Part shown: positions 1 to 12,304 of the stretch, piece by piece
Numbering within the stretch: position 1 is the first letter of the stretch
Layout of the letters: every line of letters begins with the position of its first letter
Translations under genes and position numbers: made by a program
From: Paragordius varius
Lineage: Eukaryota > Nematomorpha
DNA: 64,000 nucleotides
Assembly: GCA_964247055.1 (NCBI GenBank)
Contig: OZ176051.1
Span: 11,408,001 to 11,472,000, forward strand
Direction: 5' to 3'
Notes under the pieces: model-generated
Database searches by the model: none
What the model was told of the DNA's origin: nothing
The model's input: only the letters and a program-made list of their open reading frames with translations

Positions 1-1959
1 CAAAAACCACTCGCCTCGCGGGTTTGTCGTTCCATTAACTGCAAAACATATTGGCATGCATCTATAGAGTTTTCATTACTCTTTCGAATGATATATTACA
101 AATGGGCATTTGTTGTATATTTTTAGAGAAAAACATTTTTTAACAAAATTTTGAAAAAGAGGGCGCATAATCATAAAAAATCAATTTATATAAATATCTT
201 AGGTAAAAATGATTATTAATTCGGATTTACAGTTGAAATGATAGTAAATATAAGAAGACAAAAATCGAGCGGCAGAAAAATTTGTTGTCTACTGTTATAA
301 TATGTGGAATGAAACATTTAGCTTTAAGTAAAAAATAATATAGAATTTTTTTCGCTATTGAATAATACAAAAATGGTAATGCTTTCGTAAATAACTTGAA
401 AGGAATAATAATTAAAGTATAGAAGCATTCATTTATTATATTTTTTAAACCACCTCGATTCTGTGTGTCATATGCAACAAGACCGCGAAAATCGAAATTA
501 TGTTTAAATTCTCTATCCAAAAATAGATGGATTTTACACCCTAGTCCGCATTATTTTAATTTAATAATGAAGTTCAGGATTATTTTTTGTAATAATTGTC
601 AAAAAACTAAACTACAGAATATAAAAAAATTCTATGGAATTACAATATAGAAAATTAACAGCCCAAATATTTGATTAACACTTGGATACAACACATTCCT
701 TTTAGTCCTTTGATTTAAATTTGGGGTAGTTAAATACCACAAGCTTGTTTAAATTTATATTCTTTAAAAATATGGAAGGAATCGAAAGCATGGCAAAATT
801 TTGCACTTATATAACATTAATGAACCGAAATATATAAAAAAATTTATTCAAAAATACTTGATATTACTTATTTTAAACTCCGAAAGGTAAATATTTGGTC
901 AACGTGACATGTTTGCAATGGTAAAATTGAAAAATAACACAAAATAAACCGCTTTTTCTATTTCTATCAATGTTTGATGTAATATATATAAATTGGCTTT
1001 AATTTTACCCTTAAAATTAAATGAGGATGATATTTTGCAAAAATTTTATAAAATAAAAATGGCGTTGAAGTAGTTTGACATGGAACTTTTTTCAAAACAA
1101 AATTTTATTAAGATATTTTGGCATATTTATATGATTTTTATTAGGACAAAAGCATATATTTAAATTGTGACCGTTTCCTTCAGTAGTTTAAAAATCCTAA
1201 CTCAATTTGAATCGAAGTGTTAATACTACGAGTCATCTAATCCTTATTTTATTTTTTTTTATTTAAAAACAGCCAACCATAAATTTAAATCACAAATTAT
1301 AATGGTTATTAAATATGTTATTTTAAATTAAGCTTATGATAGTTAATTTCATTTTAATTAAAAGATAGACTAATAAATGTGAAAAGCTAAAATTAGCATT
1401 TAGTACACTTAATTAAAAAACGAATTACACTTTCAAGGAAAGTATTTACTTTAACACCTAATTATTTGGTAATATATATTTCAGTTCCACAGCAAATATA
1501 AACTATGAAAATATTGGACAAATTTAAAAATATACACATGGCTTATCAGGGGCATTACATATAAATATGTAAAAATCATCATCTCAAAGTTTTGGCGCTA
1601 AATTTTAAAATCAAAAGTACCCGAAATTTGGTTTAAATTAAGTGTAAATTATTAAAAGCAGTTTTTAATAATTTATCATTTTATAGCCGTTCCATACAGG
1701 GAGTTAAAATTTGGACCAAACTTAAAAAGCTACTTTTTCTATATATGTTTTTGATGTTAAACAATCATATTAATTTTAAAAATTCTATATTTTAGGGCTG
1801 ATCCGAAACAATACTTTATACAAAAATATAAAGGAGGTTAGGGGTTAAATTTGATGCAATTTATTCAACAGATTTTTTACTATTATGGTATAAAAAAAAT
1901 TTTGGACTATATAAAATTGACATATAATTAGATTTAATCAGATATATTTATTTAATGAT
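1..1959. other. AT-rich intergenic stretch, no gene recognised
   Basis: I see no open frame with coding character and no terminal inverted repeats here. The first 60 bases are more GC-rich than the rest and could be the edge of a repeat continuing outside the window. The remainder is low-complexity A/T sequence. Confidence 0.5.
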
Positions 1960-2488
1960 TTAAAACCGTAATTTAGTAAAAAACCATCGATTTTTTCCAG
2001 TTTTATGACGTTCTTCTAATTTTCTTTTGCAATCACTCAATGCCTTTTTCTTCAATGCCGGATCATTCAGTGCGTTTTTATTAACTAAATTTTTACTGAC
2101 AGAAAGATCCACCGAATATCTGTAAAAATGGAAATATTTAGTCACAGCAGATAAAAATATTTAAGATCAAAATGACTATACCTTGTAGGGAGTAAATGGT
2201 TATAGTTATATATTTTAATAAAAGGTTTAATTTTCATTCGCTTTTCAGTTTTCTTCTTACCCATCTTGCGAGTTATTTTCCTTGGATATTTATCGATCCC
2301 CAAAACTAATGCGTGGGGATGAGGTCTATCCTGGGTAGGCTCATCAAATTGCTATTATATATAAAAATATTAAAATGATATATTAAGATTAAGAAAATAA
2401 ATTATACCCGCACAATAATAGCTTTTCTGCCAGCAAAACGTCCTCCCAAAATCAAAACCACCTTTCCTGATTTCATAATCTTGCCCAT
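1960..2488 (-). CDS. RPL27: 60S ribosomal protein L27 (eL27), three exons
   Basis: A component of the large cytosolic ribosomal subunit. The coding exons are 2408-2488, 2182-2351 and 1960-2119, joined by introns of 56 and 62 nt with GT-AG ends. They total 411 nt, giving 136 residues, the usual length of animal L27. The protein begins [20 protein letters not shown] and carries the family landmarks [22 protein letters not shown] and [12 protein letters not shown]. It ends [14 protein letters not shown], very close to the canonical C-terminus (YKTGKNKWFFQKLRF in vertebrates, from memory). The junctions fall in phase: exon 1 ends after a complete codon, and exons 2 and 3 share an AG|A arginine codon. 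No stop or frameshift is present, so the gene looks functional. It is the firmest gene in the window and a good intron-size reference. Confidence 0.96.
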
Positions 2489-2755
2489 GTTGAAAGCAGC
2501 TGGTTAAGCGGATAGACGGTTGATTTGATAAATTACCTATGTATTATTCTAATTAAAAATTATACTCCTTGATCCTCAGTCCTAATTAATTTTATTTTTA
2601 TCAGTCATTCCTCCTAAATTATTTTTGATATTATTACTTTATAACTATGTAAATGCAATTAATTTGTTTACAATAACATTTACATAAAATTAATTAATTT
2701 AAAGTTCAAATAGGTGAACATTAACCTTTATAATGCTAAGCTTTTAAAAATCACT

Positions 2756-2763
2756 TATATAAG
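2756..2763 (+). promoter_or_regulatory. TATA box of the small secreted-protein gene
   Basis: TATATAAG lies 30 nt upstream of the ATG at 2793. With transcription starting about 25-30 nt downstream of a TATA box, the 5' UTR would be only a few nucleotides. Confidence 0.5.
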
Positions 2764-2792
2764 TAGCATTTTCAATACAAAGATTAAGCATT

Positions 2793-3089
2793 ATGGCAAT
2801 TTTAATAAAAATATTGATTCTTGTGACAATTATTCGATTGAGCAACTCCTATATCGATGAAAACATAAACTACTGTTTGTCGTTACCATGGTACAATAAT
2901 TGCCTGTTGAATCAAGTATTTGAATCGCCAAAGTAACTATAATTATTTTGTAATAGATATGATACCTATTCAAACACCATAACTAATATAGTTAAAAAAA
3001 TTTCATTTGATTCCCAAATGATTAAACTATTAACAATGGATTTATTTTTCAAAAAACCACATCAACACTTTTTGACCCTTTTAATTTAG
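2793..3089 (+). CDS. small secreted protein, putative, possible 24-nt intron
   Basis: Not recognised as a known family. The first 47 codons (2793-2933) begin with a hydrophobic signal peptide, MAILIKILILVTIIRLSNS, followed by YIDENINYC and LPWYNNC, so the mature part carries two cysteines six residues apart. Read straight through, the frame stops at 2934-2936. If GTAACT (2933) to ATAG (2956) is removed as a 24-nt intron, the frame stays open for 43 more codons to a TAG at 3087-3089, giving a 90-residue protein. A chance open run of that length is unlikely but possible in DNA this AT-rich. A TATA box lies 30 nt upstream. Both the 47- and 90-residue forms are plausible. The secreted nature is inferred from the leader only. 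Confidence 0.5.
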
Positions 3090-3739
3090 TCCTAGCGGAT
3101 ATAGATACTTTTTTATTCCAGAGGGAAAAAAATGTTAAAAATTGAAGATATTAGGCCAAATTTGAAACATGTTATCTTCTTAAGTGTTTAAGGCGCATAC
3201 CCACTATTTTTTAATAAAAATGTAAAATTCTAACTCACAGTCTTTTTCAGGGCCATTTTTTCTTAAATTTTTTTTAATTCGGTAATGCAACAGCTACATA
3301 AAATATATATTATGGTTAAGAAATAGTAATAAACAACTTTAGAAACGACTTCCGGCAAAATATACATAAAAAACTTTATTTTTGATTATCCGCAGTTCGT
3401 AATCCTGTTGCTGTGCCAATTTTACACACAAAAAATTATAAAGTAATAATATAGGCTAATATAATAGATGAAATCTATGTTTAAATTAAAAAACTCATAA
3501 AAAGTTTCAAACGGTAATAATTACCAAAAAGACCTCTATATTAAATTTTCCCAATATAACTACAAAAAGTGCAAAGGGGATAAAATGTTGATCTACCATT
3601 ATAAAAGCTTATATAAGAGGATATAAATGAAAAATTAAATGTAAAAATATTATTAGAATGATTATACAATTCATAAAAAATAATCTGTAATTCCGATAGA
3701 AAAATATATTAAATTTATCATGCTGCTTTTAGTTTAGGC
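3090..3739. other. intergenic repeat-derived sequence
   Basis: No gene seen. The part around 3240-3430 resembles the arms of palindromic family B (see 39165-40350): a stretch like TAATGCAACAG, then a TGTGCCAATTTTA block. It is probably a degenerate single arm. Confidence 0.3.
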
Positions 3740-5060
3740 CCTTACGAGTCCTTTAAGGAAAATATATTTTGTAGTAAATGCTCCATATCAGAAAATAATT
3801 TGCGCAAATCTTATGAATTAATTTTTTTGTTTTGCTCATTTCTTAATATCACTAAAATTAATAATAAACTACCTATAAAATGCAAAACAATATTCTTAAA
3901 ATTATTTAATTTTTAGATGTAGGGTCCGAAAATCCCAAATATTTTTGCTCTTTTGAATAGGCTGGTGATCTTAAAATAAACGCAAAAATGCCGGATCTGC
4001 ATGATGAAATTTTTAAATATATGCCAAATTTCGATAACAGCATTTATAAAAGAATGCTTTCAAATTTTTATAAGTTATTTTTTTGTATTAATTGCTTCAT
4101 TTTTAAAATACATTAAAATATTTAATGAACTAGCTATAAAAGGCAAGATTATCTTTAAAAATAAAAAATTTTTATATGTAGGCTCCGAAAGTCCCATATT
4201 TTTAGTCTTTCAAATGGGTACTTCTTGTAAAATAAAAAATGCCGGGACTGCGTGATAAAATTTTTAATGCCAAATTTCGATATCAAATTATTTAAAGCAT
4301 ACTTTTTTCAAAAATTTTGATTTTAAAATTTTGTTAAAGCGTACTTCATACTATTATGAGGCATGATGAACACGGTTTAAAAATGCTTTAAATATAAAAC
4401 AATTTGTATACGATGGTACTGAACATTTTCACCTCGAAATTTTATTTTAATTGTTTGTTCGTCTTCAAATTTATATTCAATCAAATGTATCATTTCAATA
4501 GAATTAAATTTTGAAATAAAGGAACCTAAAAATTAAAATCCGGAAAGATTAAACTTTCAGCAGCATAAAAATAAGAAAAGATGGTTTTTAATTATCTTAA
4601 ACGTTTTTATACGATTTCCATCTGGCCTATAGTAGGAAGTAGGATATTTTAACAATTTGTCCAAAATTTTCTCTCGAAGAATATGTTCTAAAAATATATT
4701 TAATTATTAAAATTTAGCATATATTTAAAAATTTTATTGCACTATGCATTTTTGCGATTATTTTAATAGAACCGGCTCGTTATAAGGAAAAGAGTGGCAT
4801 TTTCGGAGCCAACCTCTAAAAATTAAAATATTATAAAAGTACTGTTTTCATCATATTGTGTTAGTAATTTTTTTGGGATGAAGCCTTTAGGTTTCATCAA
4901 AAAAGTTATTACAAAAAAATAAGGTCAAATTTTGCCATTTTCTGATATGGATGACGCACAAAAGTGTAAATAACTTTTGACTCGCTAGAGTCAGAACCTA
5001 AAGCACCATGATAATCCTGTTTCCGTCAGAATATATTTATTTTATCGATGGCCGATTACA
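3740..5060. repeat. palindromic (foldback) repeat, family A, copy 1
   Basis: Two diverged inverted arms face each other around about 4.4 kb. The left arm has CTCCATATCAGAAAAT near 3780, a GGGTCCGAAAATCCC block near 3925 and AAAAATGCCGGATCTGC near 3985. The right arm carries the reverse complement: TTTTGCGATTATTTTAATAG near 4752, TTTTCGGAGCCAACC near 4800 and CCATTTTCTGATATGG near 4935. The left arm holds a duplicated segment (GTCCCATATTTTTAG near 4191, ATGCCGGGACTGCG near 4240). No transposase is visible. Copies with the same landmarks occur at 38.1-39.1, 40.5-42.8 and 53.3-53.9 kb. Confidence 0.55.
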
Positions 5061-7160
5061 ATGTGTATATTATCTCAGTAAATTTTAGATTTTGTTTTAA
5101 ATCAAACAATAATGGCGATTCTATTTTTGCGTTTATCGGATTATGCCAGTATTAATTTTATTGTTAAATGTTTAGAGGAATTAGACTTAGAAAAATAAGG
5201 GACAATGGTTGAATTAGTAATATTCTATATATGTAGCTTAAATTGTAGCCATTAGGTTATTCCATATAAGAAAAATCCATTTACTTTGGATGTTTTGTTA
5301 TGCATCGATGTTATATTTAATTGTGTTTAATTTCTATATATTATTAATTAATTCATTGTCAAGATTAAGTTCGTCAACTACTTTACCTACCTTTTAAGGA
5401 AGTTTTATAAAGAGGCATTTAAAATTTAAATATTTTAAAAAGTATTTAAGATAACAAGCTGAATTTTTATTTTTTATTTTAGGCCTATTATTCAAAAAAT
5501 AAATTAAAATATATAATTGGAAAGTCCTCATCTCAAACTTTTTTGGCGCGATTTTTTTTATGATTTTTCTTGAACGCTAATGCAACAGGCAAATAAAATG
5601 GTTAAGTAATGTAATAGTTGATTATAAAAGTTTTCAGGGTACATTTTACCATTATAAACCTGTATGTTGATTTTAATTTTTCCATCGTTTTTGGAGCTGT
5701 CCCAATTTTAGACTCTAGAAGTCACAAAACTGTAGAAAATATTAGCTTTTTATCTAATACATACTTGATAATTAAATTTTACTAAGATTACTTTTAAAAC
5801 AATAAATTAAGCTCTGGGATAAATTGTAATAGGACAAAAAGGGTAATGCTGTGTTATTTTGTATAAGGCATGGGAACATAATTTGCATAACATATATATG
5901 GATAAACATAAATCATTTATTTAAAAGAGGCATTTTTTAAATTTCTAATTTTATCATCTGGGGGATCTAACTTAAATGGTGTCGCGGACTGAATTTTACA
6001 CTCATAAAACTCAGCGGGCAGCATTTACGTTATATGGGCAATTTTTGAATATTTTTTAGATTTCATGAAACTGTAAAATGAACACAATAATTTCTAGTTT
6101 GACAAAATTGGATAGACTGATTCGGAAATTAGTTTAAGATATTTAATCTTATTGAGTTTGTGTGAGCATATTTTTGCCTCATATTAATTTCCAATTTTAT
6201 CGAATCGCGTGTTTGACTCCTCTGTCATAAACTATATTATTTAATTATTTCTGTATCATATAGATAATGTGAACGTTAAATTTAACAGCATATATAATTT
6301 TTGGAATCCATGAAGTTATCGCCCCTTTAAAACAAGTGTTAATTTTAAATTTTTTACAATAAACTTTAGCAATTTGTCCACTTATCCGTGTGTACATAAA
6401 AATGGAAACCTTGTAATAAGCATCCCTCAACATATTTACATTGATGTACGACATATTCGTTACACATTTCACTTTGGAGAGCGCCTGATGTTTTGGAATC
6501 ATATTGAAACATCGTTTAGGCCTCGGGTATGAAAAAGTTAAAATCAATACTTTAAATTAGGGTGGGTTTTTAGCACTCCATTACTTGGGGTAAATTTGTG
6601 TTCCAAAACGTTTTGAAAAATGTTTGAAAGTATTTAAAAAATTAATTTTTTAGGCGCATTATATAAATTTCTTAAAAATATAAAATTGTAATATTCATCA
6701 AATAATTTTTTTGCCGTCATTTTTTTTAAATGTTTTTGATCTCTAATGCAACAATAAAATGTTTATGGTTAGAATTACAGGTTAAGTTTTACCAGGAAAA
6801 CTTGTCTGATTTTCATGTCAGCTGTTTGTTTCAATCGTGTTTTGGAGCTGGCCCAATTTTAAACTCTTTGGTCACAAAACTGAAATTATAAGTTTTTTAT
6901 CTAATAGTTAACGAACAATGTTTGATCATTAACAATAAAATATCAAAATATTATTCGGTCTCAGCGCTTACATAGTTTTGACCAGTCTCTGCCAAAAATT
7001 ATGGAACTAAAATCAAAATTATCCTTTATTTATTGGTATATTATAAGTTGTGACAAAAAATAATAGATATTTTTTAATATTTATTATATAAAACCAAGTC
7101 GTTTAATAAAATTAATATGGCGTGATAATATAGAATATGAGGTGTTTTAAAGTCCCACAC
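5061..7160. repeat. intergenic region with two same-direction family-B arms
   Basis: Segments 5500-5870 and 6640-6960 resemble each other and the arms of family B: TCTCAAACTTTTTTGGCGC, CTAATGCAACA, GGAGCTGTCCCAATTTTA (or GGAGCTGGCCCAATTTTA), then GTCACAAAACTG and a TTTTTATCTAATA tail. No gene is recognised between them. Confidence 0.4.
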
Positions 7161-7170
7161 TCCCGATCGG

Positions 7171-7353
7171 ATGCATTTAAATGCGATAGATTCTAAACTC
7201 TCAACAAAACACTTTATGCTTTATAAAAAAGTTATCATATATGTTTCCACTCGTTGTCCTATAGATCCACAAAAAAATATTTTTAAAGTAGGAGAATATA
7301 TAATTTTAATAAGAATAAACACGGAAGCCCCGTTCTCAACGTTATTTCTGTAA
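7171..7353 (+). CDS. possible coding exon, unassigned
   Basis: An open frame of 60 codons with a protein-like middle (STRCPIDPQ, VGEYIILIRINTEAPF) lies about 600 bp upstream of the gene starting at 7979. GTAAAC at 7351 could be a donor, but that phase does not match the next exon. It may be an exon of the same gene, an unrelated one, or chance. Confidence 0.2.
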   Translation: MHLNAIDSKLSTKHFMLYKKVIIYVSTRCPIDPQKNIFKVGEYIILIRINTEAPFSTLFL

Positions 7354-7978
7354 ACAGTAAAATACCTAAAGAATTTCCGAACGAATAAATATTATATAAT
7401 TGTTGCTAAATATTTATTTTTTTTGTTTTTGGCTATAACCCTATTGCAATATCTCAGTAATAAATGTTTTAAAACCCAAATTATATCGTAGTTCCCAGAT
7501 GTTGTGTTAACATTAACAGGGATTGGATACAGTTTGGTTTTTAAACCATCTTTGGGAATCAAGTCATAAATCGTTATTAAAATTTCCACAAGAAGGAGAA
7601 AATAGCCAAAAAAAGAATTAAAAAATTTGTAATCTTAGTTTTTTTCTTTAAATTTAAATTATCTTTCTGTCGCATTTTATATCGGACAATTTAAGTAATA
7701 TCGCATTTATATTATAAAATAACATGCTATAATTTTTAACCAAAATTACCCTTTCAAAATATTTCACAATTTGGCAACCCAATCCCCATTTTAGATGCCT
7801 CATATTTAAAATTAATTCTGTATTAACTTAAAATAGATTTAAATTCCTCATTATATAAAGATAACTGTTATAAATCCTTACTTGCTAAGAATGACAACTT
7901 CGAAATTTTTCAAATATTAAAGCCGCATTTTTCGACGTTATATTTGATATGATTTGATTATTTATTTTATATATTTAG

Positions 7979-9718
7979 TATTATGTCGATGTTCCGTATT
8001 CAGACTTACGCGCTTTAATATGTTCAGACAAAGATTCAGAAATAAATATGACTTATGGAAACCTAACTGTTATAGGGAAAAGAGATTGCGTCTTTAACTT
8101 TACACATCAGTACACGGTTCCGTTGATATTGAAAAATCGAATCCAAAAAGTATGTTTGCTAAAATTAGTTATCAATAGAACATGATTCAAATACATTTAC
8201 TTGCACATTTTTATTTACATAGAATTGATTAGATATTTCATTAATTATTTGATGGAAACTTAAATAGTTCGTTATAGAGTATTTATAACATAATTTAGTC
8301 AAGCGACTATCTTATTAAGTCGTTTTGTTCCGTAATCGATATAATTTAAATATATTTGCTCTATATTTAGATGCGTGTCTTACAAACTTCAGGGAATGGC
8401 ATTAAAATTTACGAATTTTATGAGAATTTTACCCTAGATATGGGTTATGTTTTAACAGGACCAGCCCACCTTCTTCTAATTGGTATGATGTTTAGCACCA
8501 ATACACAGGGTACAGGAAGGCATGGTAGTTTACCTGAAGAAAATCCGGATTTAAATATTGAAATTGAATGTCCTAAATATCTTGCTGTAGGATTTGTTTT
8601 AATCTAGAATTTTGTTAGTTTTAAAGATGTATTTATTAGTTGTTTTGAACCGGTTCAAAAAAAAGCGGAACTGACACCGGGCTGGTTTCTGGGACATTGG
8701 AACCGGAACCGGCCTGGTTGTTCCTGAAATTTAAAAATGGAACCGGGGTGGTACCATTTAGGCTTGGCTTCTTAAAAACTTGGTGGTTCCGAAACCGGAT
8801 CTTTCCATGGTTCTATTTTGGTTTCAAACTTTAAATTAAATGATTTTCTTTTTTATTTTAACATTAACCAAAATATATACAATTGTAAATCAAAACATAA
8901 TCTTTAGAAAAGTTAACCAAATATATATATGTACAAAGGTAGTTAATTATAAGTGCATTTGTATTAACTATCGCATCCCTGAAGGGAATCTTTATTTGAG
9001 TGTAATAAATGATTGTACGAATAATTCAGTCAAAATATTTTCCGATCTGAATATATAAATAGCATGAAAAGTTTTTACTATATTGTGGCCGTAATATGTA
9101 GCGCTAATATAACCTTACATGAGAAATTTGTGGCCAAAAAATCTAAGGGCCTCATGCTGCTTGTGGGCCACAATTCGAAAACCTCTGATATATAGTGACC
9201 TTTTTTCTGTTAGGGATAATTGATTATTAACGCTATAGTTTATGGTTATACCAAATTAATTAATTTATGAGAAAAATATCCTTAATCTATAAATTAAATA
9301 AATATACGTAAATAACTAGGCTTGTAATTCTCTTCAAGCGTTAAAGGTATATATTAAAAAATGCCAACGTAGTAATTCAATATCAATTAGATACAAGAAA
9401 TAAATGTATCAAAAACTAATTCTTTTTAAAAACAATATTTAATCAACAAATTTTAAAATTATGATGGTCGCGCCCTTTGGATGGGAAGAAATCATACAAT
9501 CAGTCTTAAATAATAATTTAAACAATTTTTTTTATTTTTAAAAAACCATATGGGGAACCACTTATTTTGGAGTAGAATCTGAATTGAACTGCTCAACGGT
9601 TAAAACTAGAAGCTGGCTTCAAGAATTTTAAGATAGAACCGGAACAGGTTCCTATTGACATCAAAACCGGTTTCTGGTTTTATCTGGTTTTGGTTAGAGG
9701 CTCTGCTATTTATCATCA

Positions 9719-9768
<50 letters not shown>

Positions 9769-10736
9769 ATTTAGCTACGCAACAATTACCGGAATATTTG
9801 GCGATAGATTCAAACGGTAAAATTGTCAATTATATTATATTTTCATTGTTTTTTGTCAATGAGGAATAAAAAGGGTTAAATCAGATATTTTATTAAATAT
9901 ATTCCTTGAAATGAATTTTACTATTTATATTATTTTGTAAAGAGCTATTCGTCCATGCCTATAACATGTGCCAAAAAATAGACAAATCCGGTATTTATAA
10001 TCTTATGCTGGACAATGAGGCAACATCTTGGCTTAAGTATGTAAATAGTTTTAATAAGCGTTTGAGAGATGTGTGTAGTTCAAGTTTTATAAAATTGATG
10101 TATGATTTTTTAACAGTGTGTTTAAATAAATTTTTTACGATATTTCCTATGTACTATCTTAAATTATAGATATGTACCCATATACTATGACGAGGTTAGC
10201 CCATCATTTTACCTTATACACATCAAATACGTTGCATCCATCTTTCTACGACGTATTATGGAAAATATTGTGTTCCTTATGTTTCCATCCTTTGATAATA
10301 TAGCAGAAATAATTTCACATTACACTAACTTTGATCAAACCATTTATAATTCGGTCCTTAGTTTATTTATAAATATCTCATAGATTTTAGTAAATCATCT
10401 TTAAAATTTAGAATTTAGGTTTTACGCACAAATTAATTAGTTTTCACGGTAGAATTGATTCTTTTAGGCATATTGGCTTTGCTTATAAATTGGCCATTAA
10501 AAAATGACTTTATTGATAATTAATTTATTATTGCTAGTTAAGGCTAAAAAGGGTAAATTTAATCATGGTATATATTCCAAATGACAAATAATATGATGGT
10601 TTACATGTAAAAATTTTAATATTTATTTTAGATTACCGTAAATGTCAATCCCAAATTCTTGTCAACCTGTGAAATATTACTCATTAATTTCAAAACTGGC
10701 TCATTTATGATTTTTAATACACGCCTTGATCAACAT
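7979..10736 (+). CDS. sequon-rich protein gene, paralogue of the 45.4-47.7 kb gene
   Basis: Not a family I recognise. Likely exons: 7979-8158, from 8371 to a donor before 8607, 9775-9816, 9943-10036, 10170-10383 and 10632-10736. Junctions 7979/8371, 9775/9943 and 9943/10170 are in phase. Exon 8371 is also open to a stop at 8607, so its 3' end is uncertain; GT donors in the required phase exist at several places inside it. The stretch ELFVHAYNMCQKIDKS aligns with EIFDIYTNYSIKRSN of the minus-strand gene, and FPSFDNIAEIISHY with FPNINDCFKIINQ. The last exon has exactly the same length (105 nt, phase 0-0) as its counterpart, with Cys at residue 13 and KTG at 21-23 in both. N-glycosylation sequons and a CUB-like pattern (GIKIYEFYEN, MMFSTN, GTGRHG) suggest an extracellular protein. 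An in-frame TAG at 10381 means the link to the last exon is unsure; the copy may be decaying. Confidence 0.45.
8640..9712. mobile_element. possible hAT-like element in an intron of the plus-strand gene
   Basis: GC-richer ends rich in GGAACCGG motifs (8640-8800, and 9560-9712 ending in the reverse of GCAGAGCCTCTAACCAAAAC) bracket AT-rich sequence, the usual look of a non-autonomous hAT element. I could not confirm matching ends or a clean 8-bp duplication. It lies between the exons at 8371 and 9775. An open frame at 8840-9058 lies inside it and I give it no function. Confidence 0.3.
9724..9766. repeat. (AT)n microsatellite
   Basis: About 21 AT dinucleotides directly before the polypyrimidine-poor acceptor of the exon at 9775. 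Confidence 0.95.
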
Positions 10737-11999
10737 GTAAATTTTATTACATATATATATAACATGCATTTACATAATTTTTCACCAATTGGCAATACAG
10801 TAGCATATGGGTAAAAAGAACAAATGGTAAAATTACAATTTTTTCTGTAATATTTAATGAATGTTGATTATGGACAAAATTTGTTTTATAAAATACGTTA
10901 ATGTATTTCCAATTGGCCAACATTGATGCGTGCATACTGTATTTTATTTTAAAAGTTTTGTTCTTATATAACCAATTATTAAATCGCTTAAATGAGTTAT
11001 TGTTAAAATATAACCAAAAGAGCCAAGAGATTGTGAAATCAGAATTTTTATGATGGGGTAAATTATTACATTGGCACAATCAAAGGTGTCCTATAAACGT
11101 TAAAACAATCAAAAATTATGAAAACACTTCCTCTAATTAATACCACGCCACAAATTTTTAATTAAATAGTGGAGTTGTTATTATATGTTCGATTATTAAC
11201 TTTTAATATATTTGAATTTCCCAGCAAACTTTCTGTAGAAATGTGTTTTAAAATTTTGCCAGTTATAACGCTTCAAAAAAGCATAAATTATGATAATTTT
11301 CTGAATGTTTAATCGCATAGTAATTAAATTAGAGTGTATCAACATTGAAAGAAATAAACCGGAAGTTAAATAAAAAGCAATGCTTTGTCTTGAAAATTAG
11401 ATGACTAATATATTGACGAAATAATTTATTTATAACTGTTTTGAATTTTCTAATAATTTTCACTGGCTCTCTGGGTTCAGTTATAAAAGCACATCTTAGA
11501 TTTTAAGATATTCTTAAAAACACAATTTTCCACACAGAATTATATATGTTGTTGGGGATGAATATTTGTGGTTATATAAAGACATTCATTATTAAATAAA
11601 CTAGGAGTTTAAAACTAATATTAAGATATTTCCATACATTTTACAATATTTAATTTCCCATATTACTAATTTTAAAAAATAAATCAATTCATGCAAACTT
11701 CCTTTTATCACTTAACAAATATAGTGACAAGATTTTTCCAATCTACTCTTTAGTAAAACCCCGGTCCTTAACAAATGACGTTGAAAAACAAGAGTTTAGT
11801 ATTTTTATCATTCAAAAACAGGCCGCCACATATTGATTTTAAAAAATTTGAATGATCATTTATGTCGCATAAATAGGATATTCGATGAAAATGGTATAGC
11901 GTTTTTAAATGTCTGTTAATTGTAATAGTATCGTTCTAACACAAAGATGTCCCCAACATTTAAAATGATTGGAGTGGCTTCTAAGCCTGCATAAATATG
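10737..11999. other. intergenic, no gene recognised
   Basis: Mostly low-complexity A/T sequence. A counterpart of the final exon of the 45-kb paralogue was not found here. The long minus-strand open frame at 10747-11079 has biased composition and no recognisable motif. Confidence 0.4.
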
Positions 12000-12010
12000 T
12001 GCATTTTATG

Positions 12011-12020
12011 AATATATAAA
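12011..12020 (+). promoter_or_regulatory. TATA box of the 12.1-kb gene
   Basis: ATATATAAAT sits about 60 nt upstream of the ATG at 12077, a spacing similar to that of the granulin gene. Confidence 0.4.
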
Positions 12021-12076
12021 TATAGATCCGAGTTAGCCAATTCATAGCACCGAACTCAAGTTCTGTCCTCGTATAT

Positions 12077-12304
12077 ATGACAATGCACGATAAACCTGTG
12101 AATACTAGTAATTCTGAATATAATCACAATCAAGGCAGACAATATATGCTGTATAATGATATGACATTGTATAAAGTATCGTGTCCTACCGTACCCAATA
12201 CATCACCGGCTGATTATATAGATTTGGCTTTTGAAGAGAATGGAGATGGAACTAACAAACCTTTCATTTTTGAAATAAGTAAGAGTCTAGGCATCTGTAC
12301 ATAA
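12077..12304 (+). CDS. small hypothetical protein, 75 residues
   Basis: Not recognised. The frame opens with MTMHDKPVNTSNSEYNHNQG, is polar with no signal peptide or membrane segment, and contains CPTVPNTSPADYIDLAFEE. It ends SKSLGICT. A TATA box precedes it, and it faces the granulin gene, whose 3' end is about 440 bp away. An AA|GTAAGAG donor-like site at 12275-12282 overlaps the end of the frame, so the real gene could splice onward; I could not find a matching exon. The final codons fall inside a tandem duplication whose second copy starts at about 12531. Confidence 0.45.
   Translation: MTMHDKPVNTSNSEYNHNQGRQYMLYNDMTLYKVSCPTVPNTSPADYIDLAFEENGDGTNKPFIFEISKSLGICT

Noticed and set aside
6245-6547. 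100-codon minus-strand frame
   Set aside because: No recognisable motif, no promoter or splice context, and repeat-rich surroundings.
7392-7589. Minus-strand frame with a PVNVNTTSGNYD stretch
   Set aside because: Looks partly protein-like, but I found no acceptor, ATG or partner exon, so it was not listed as a gene.
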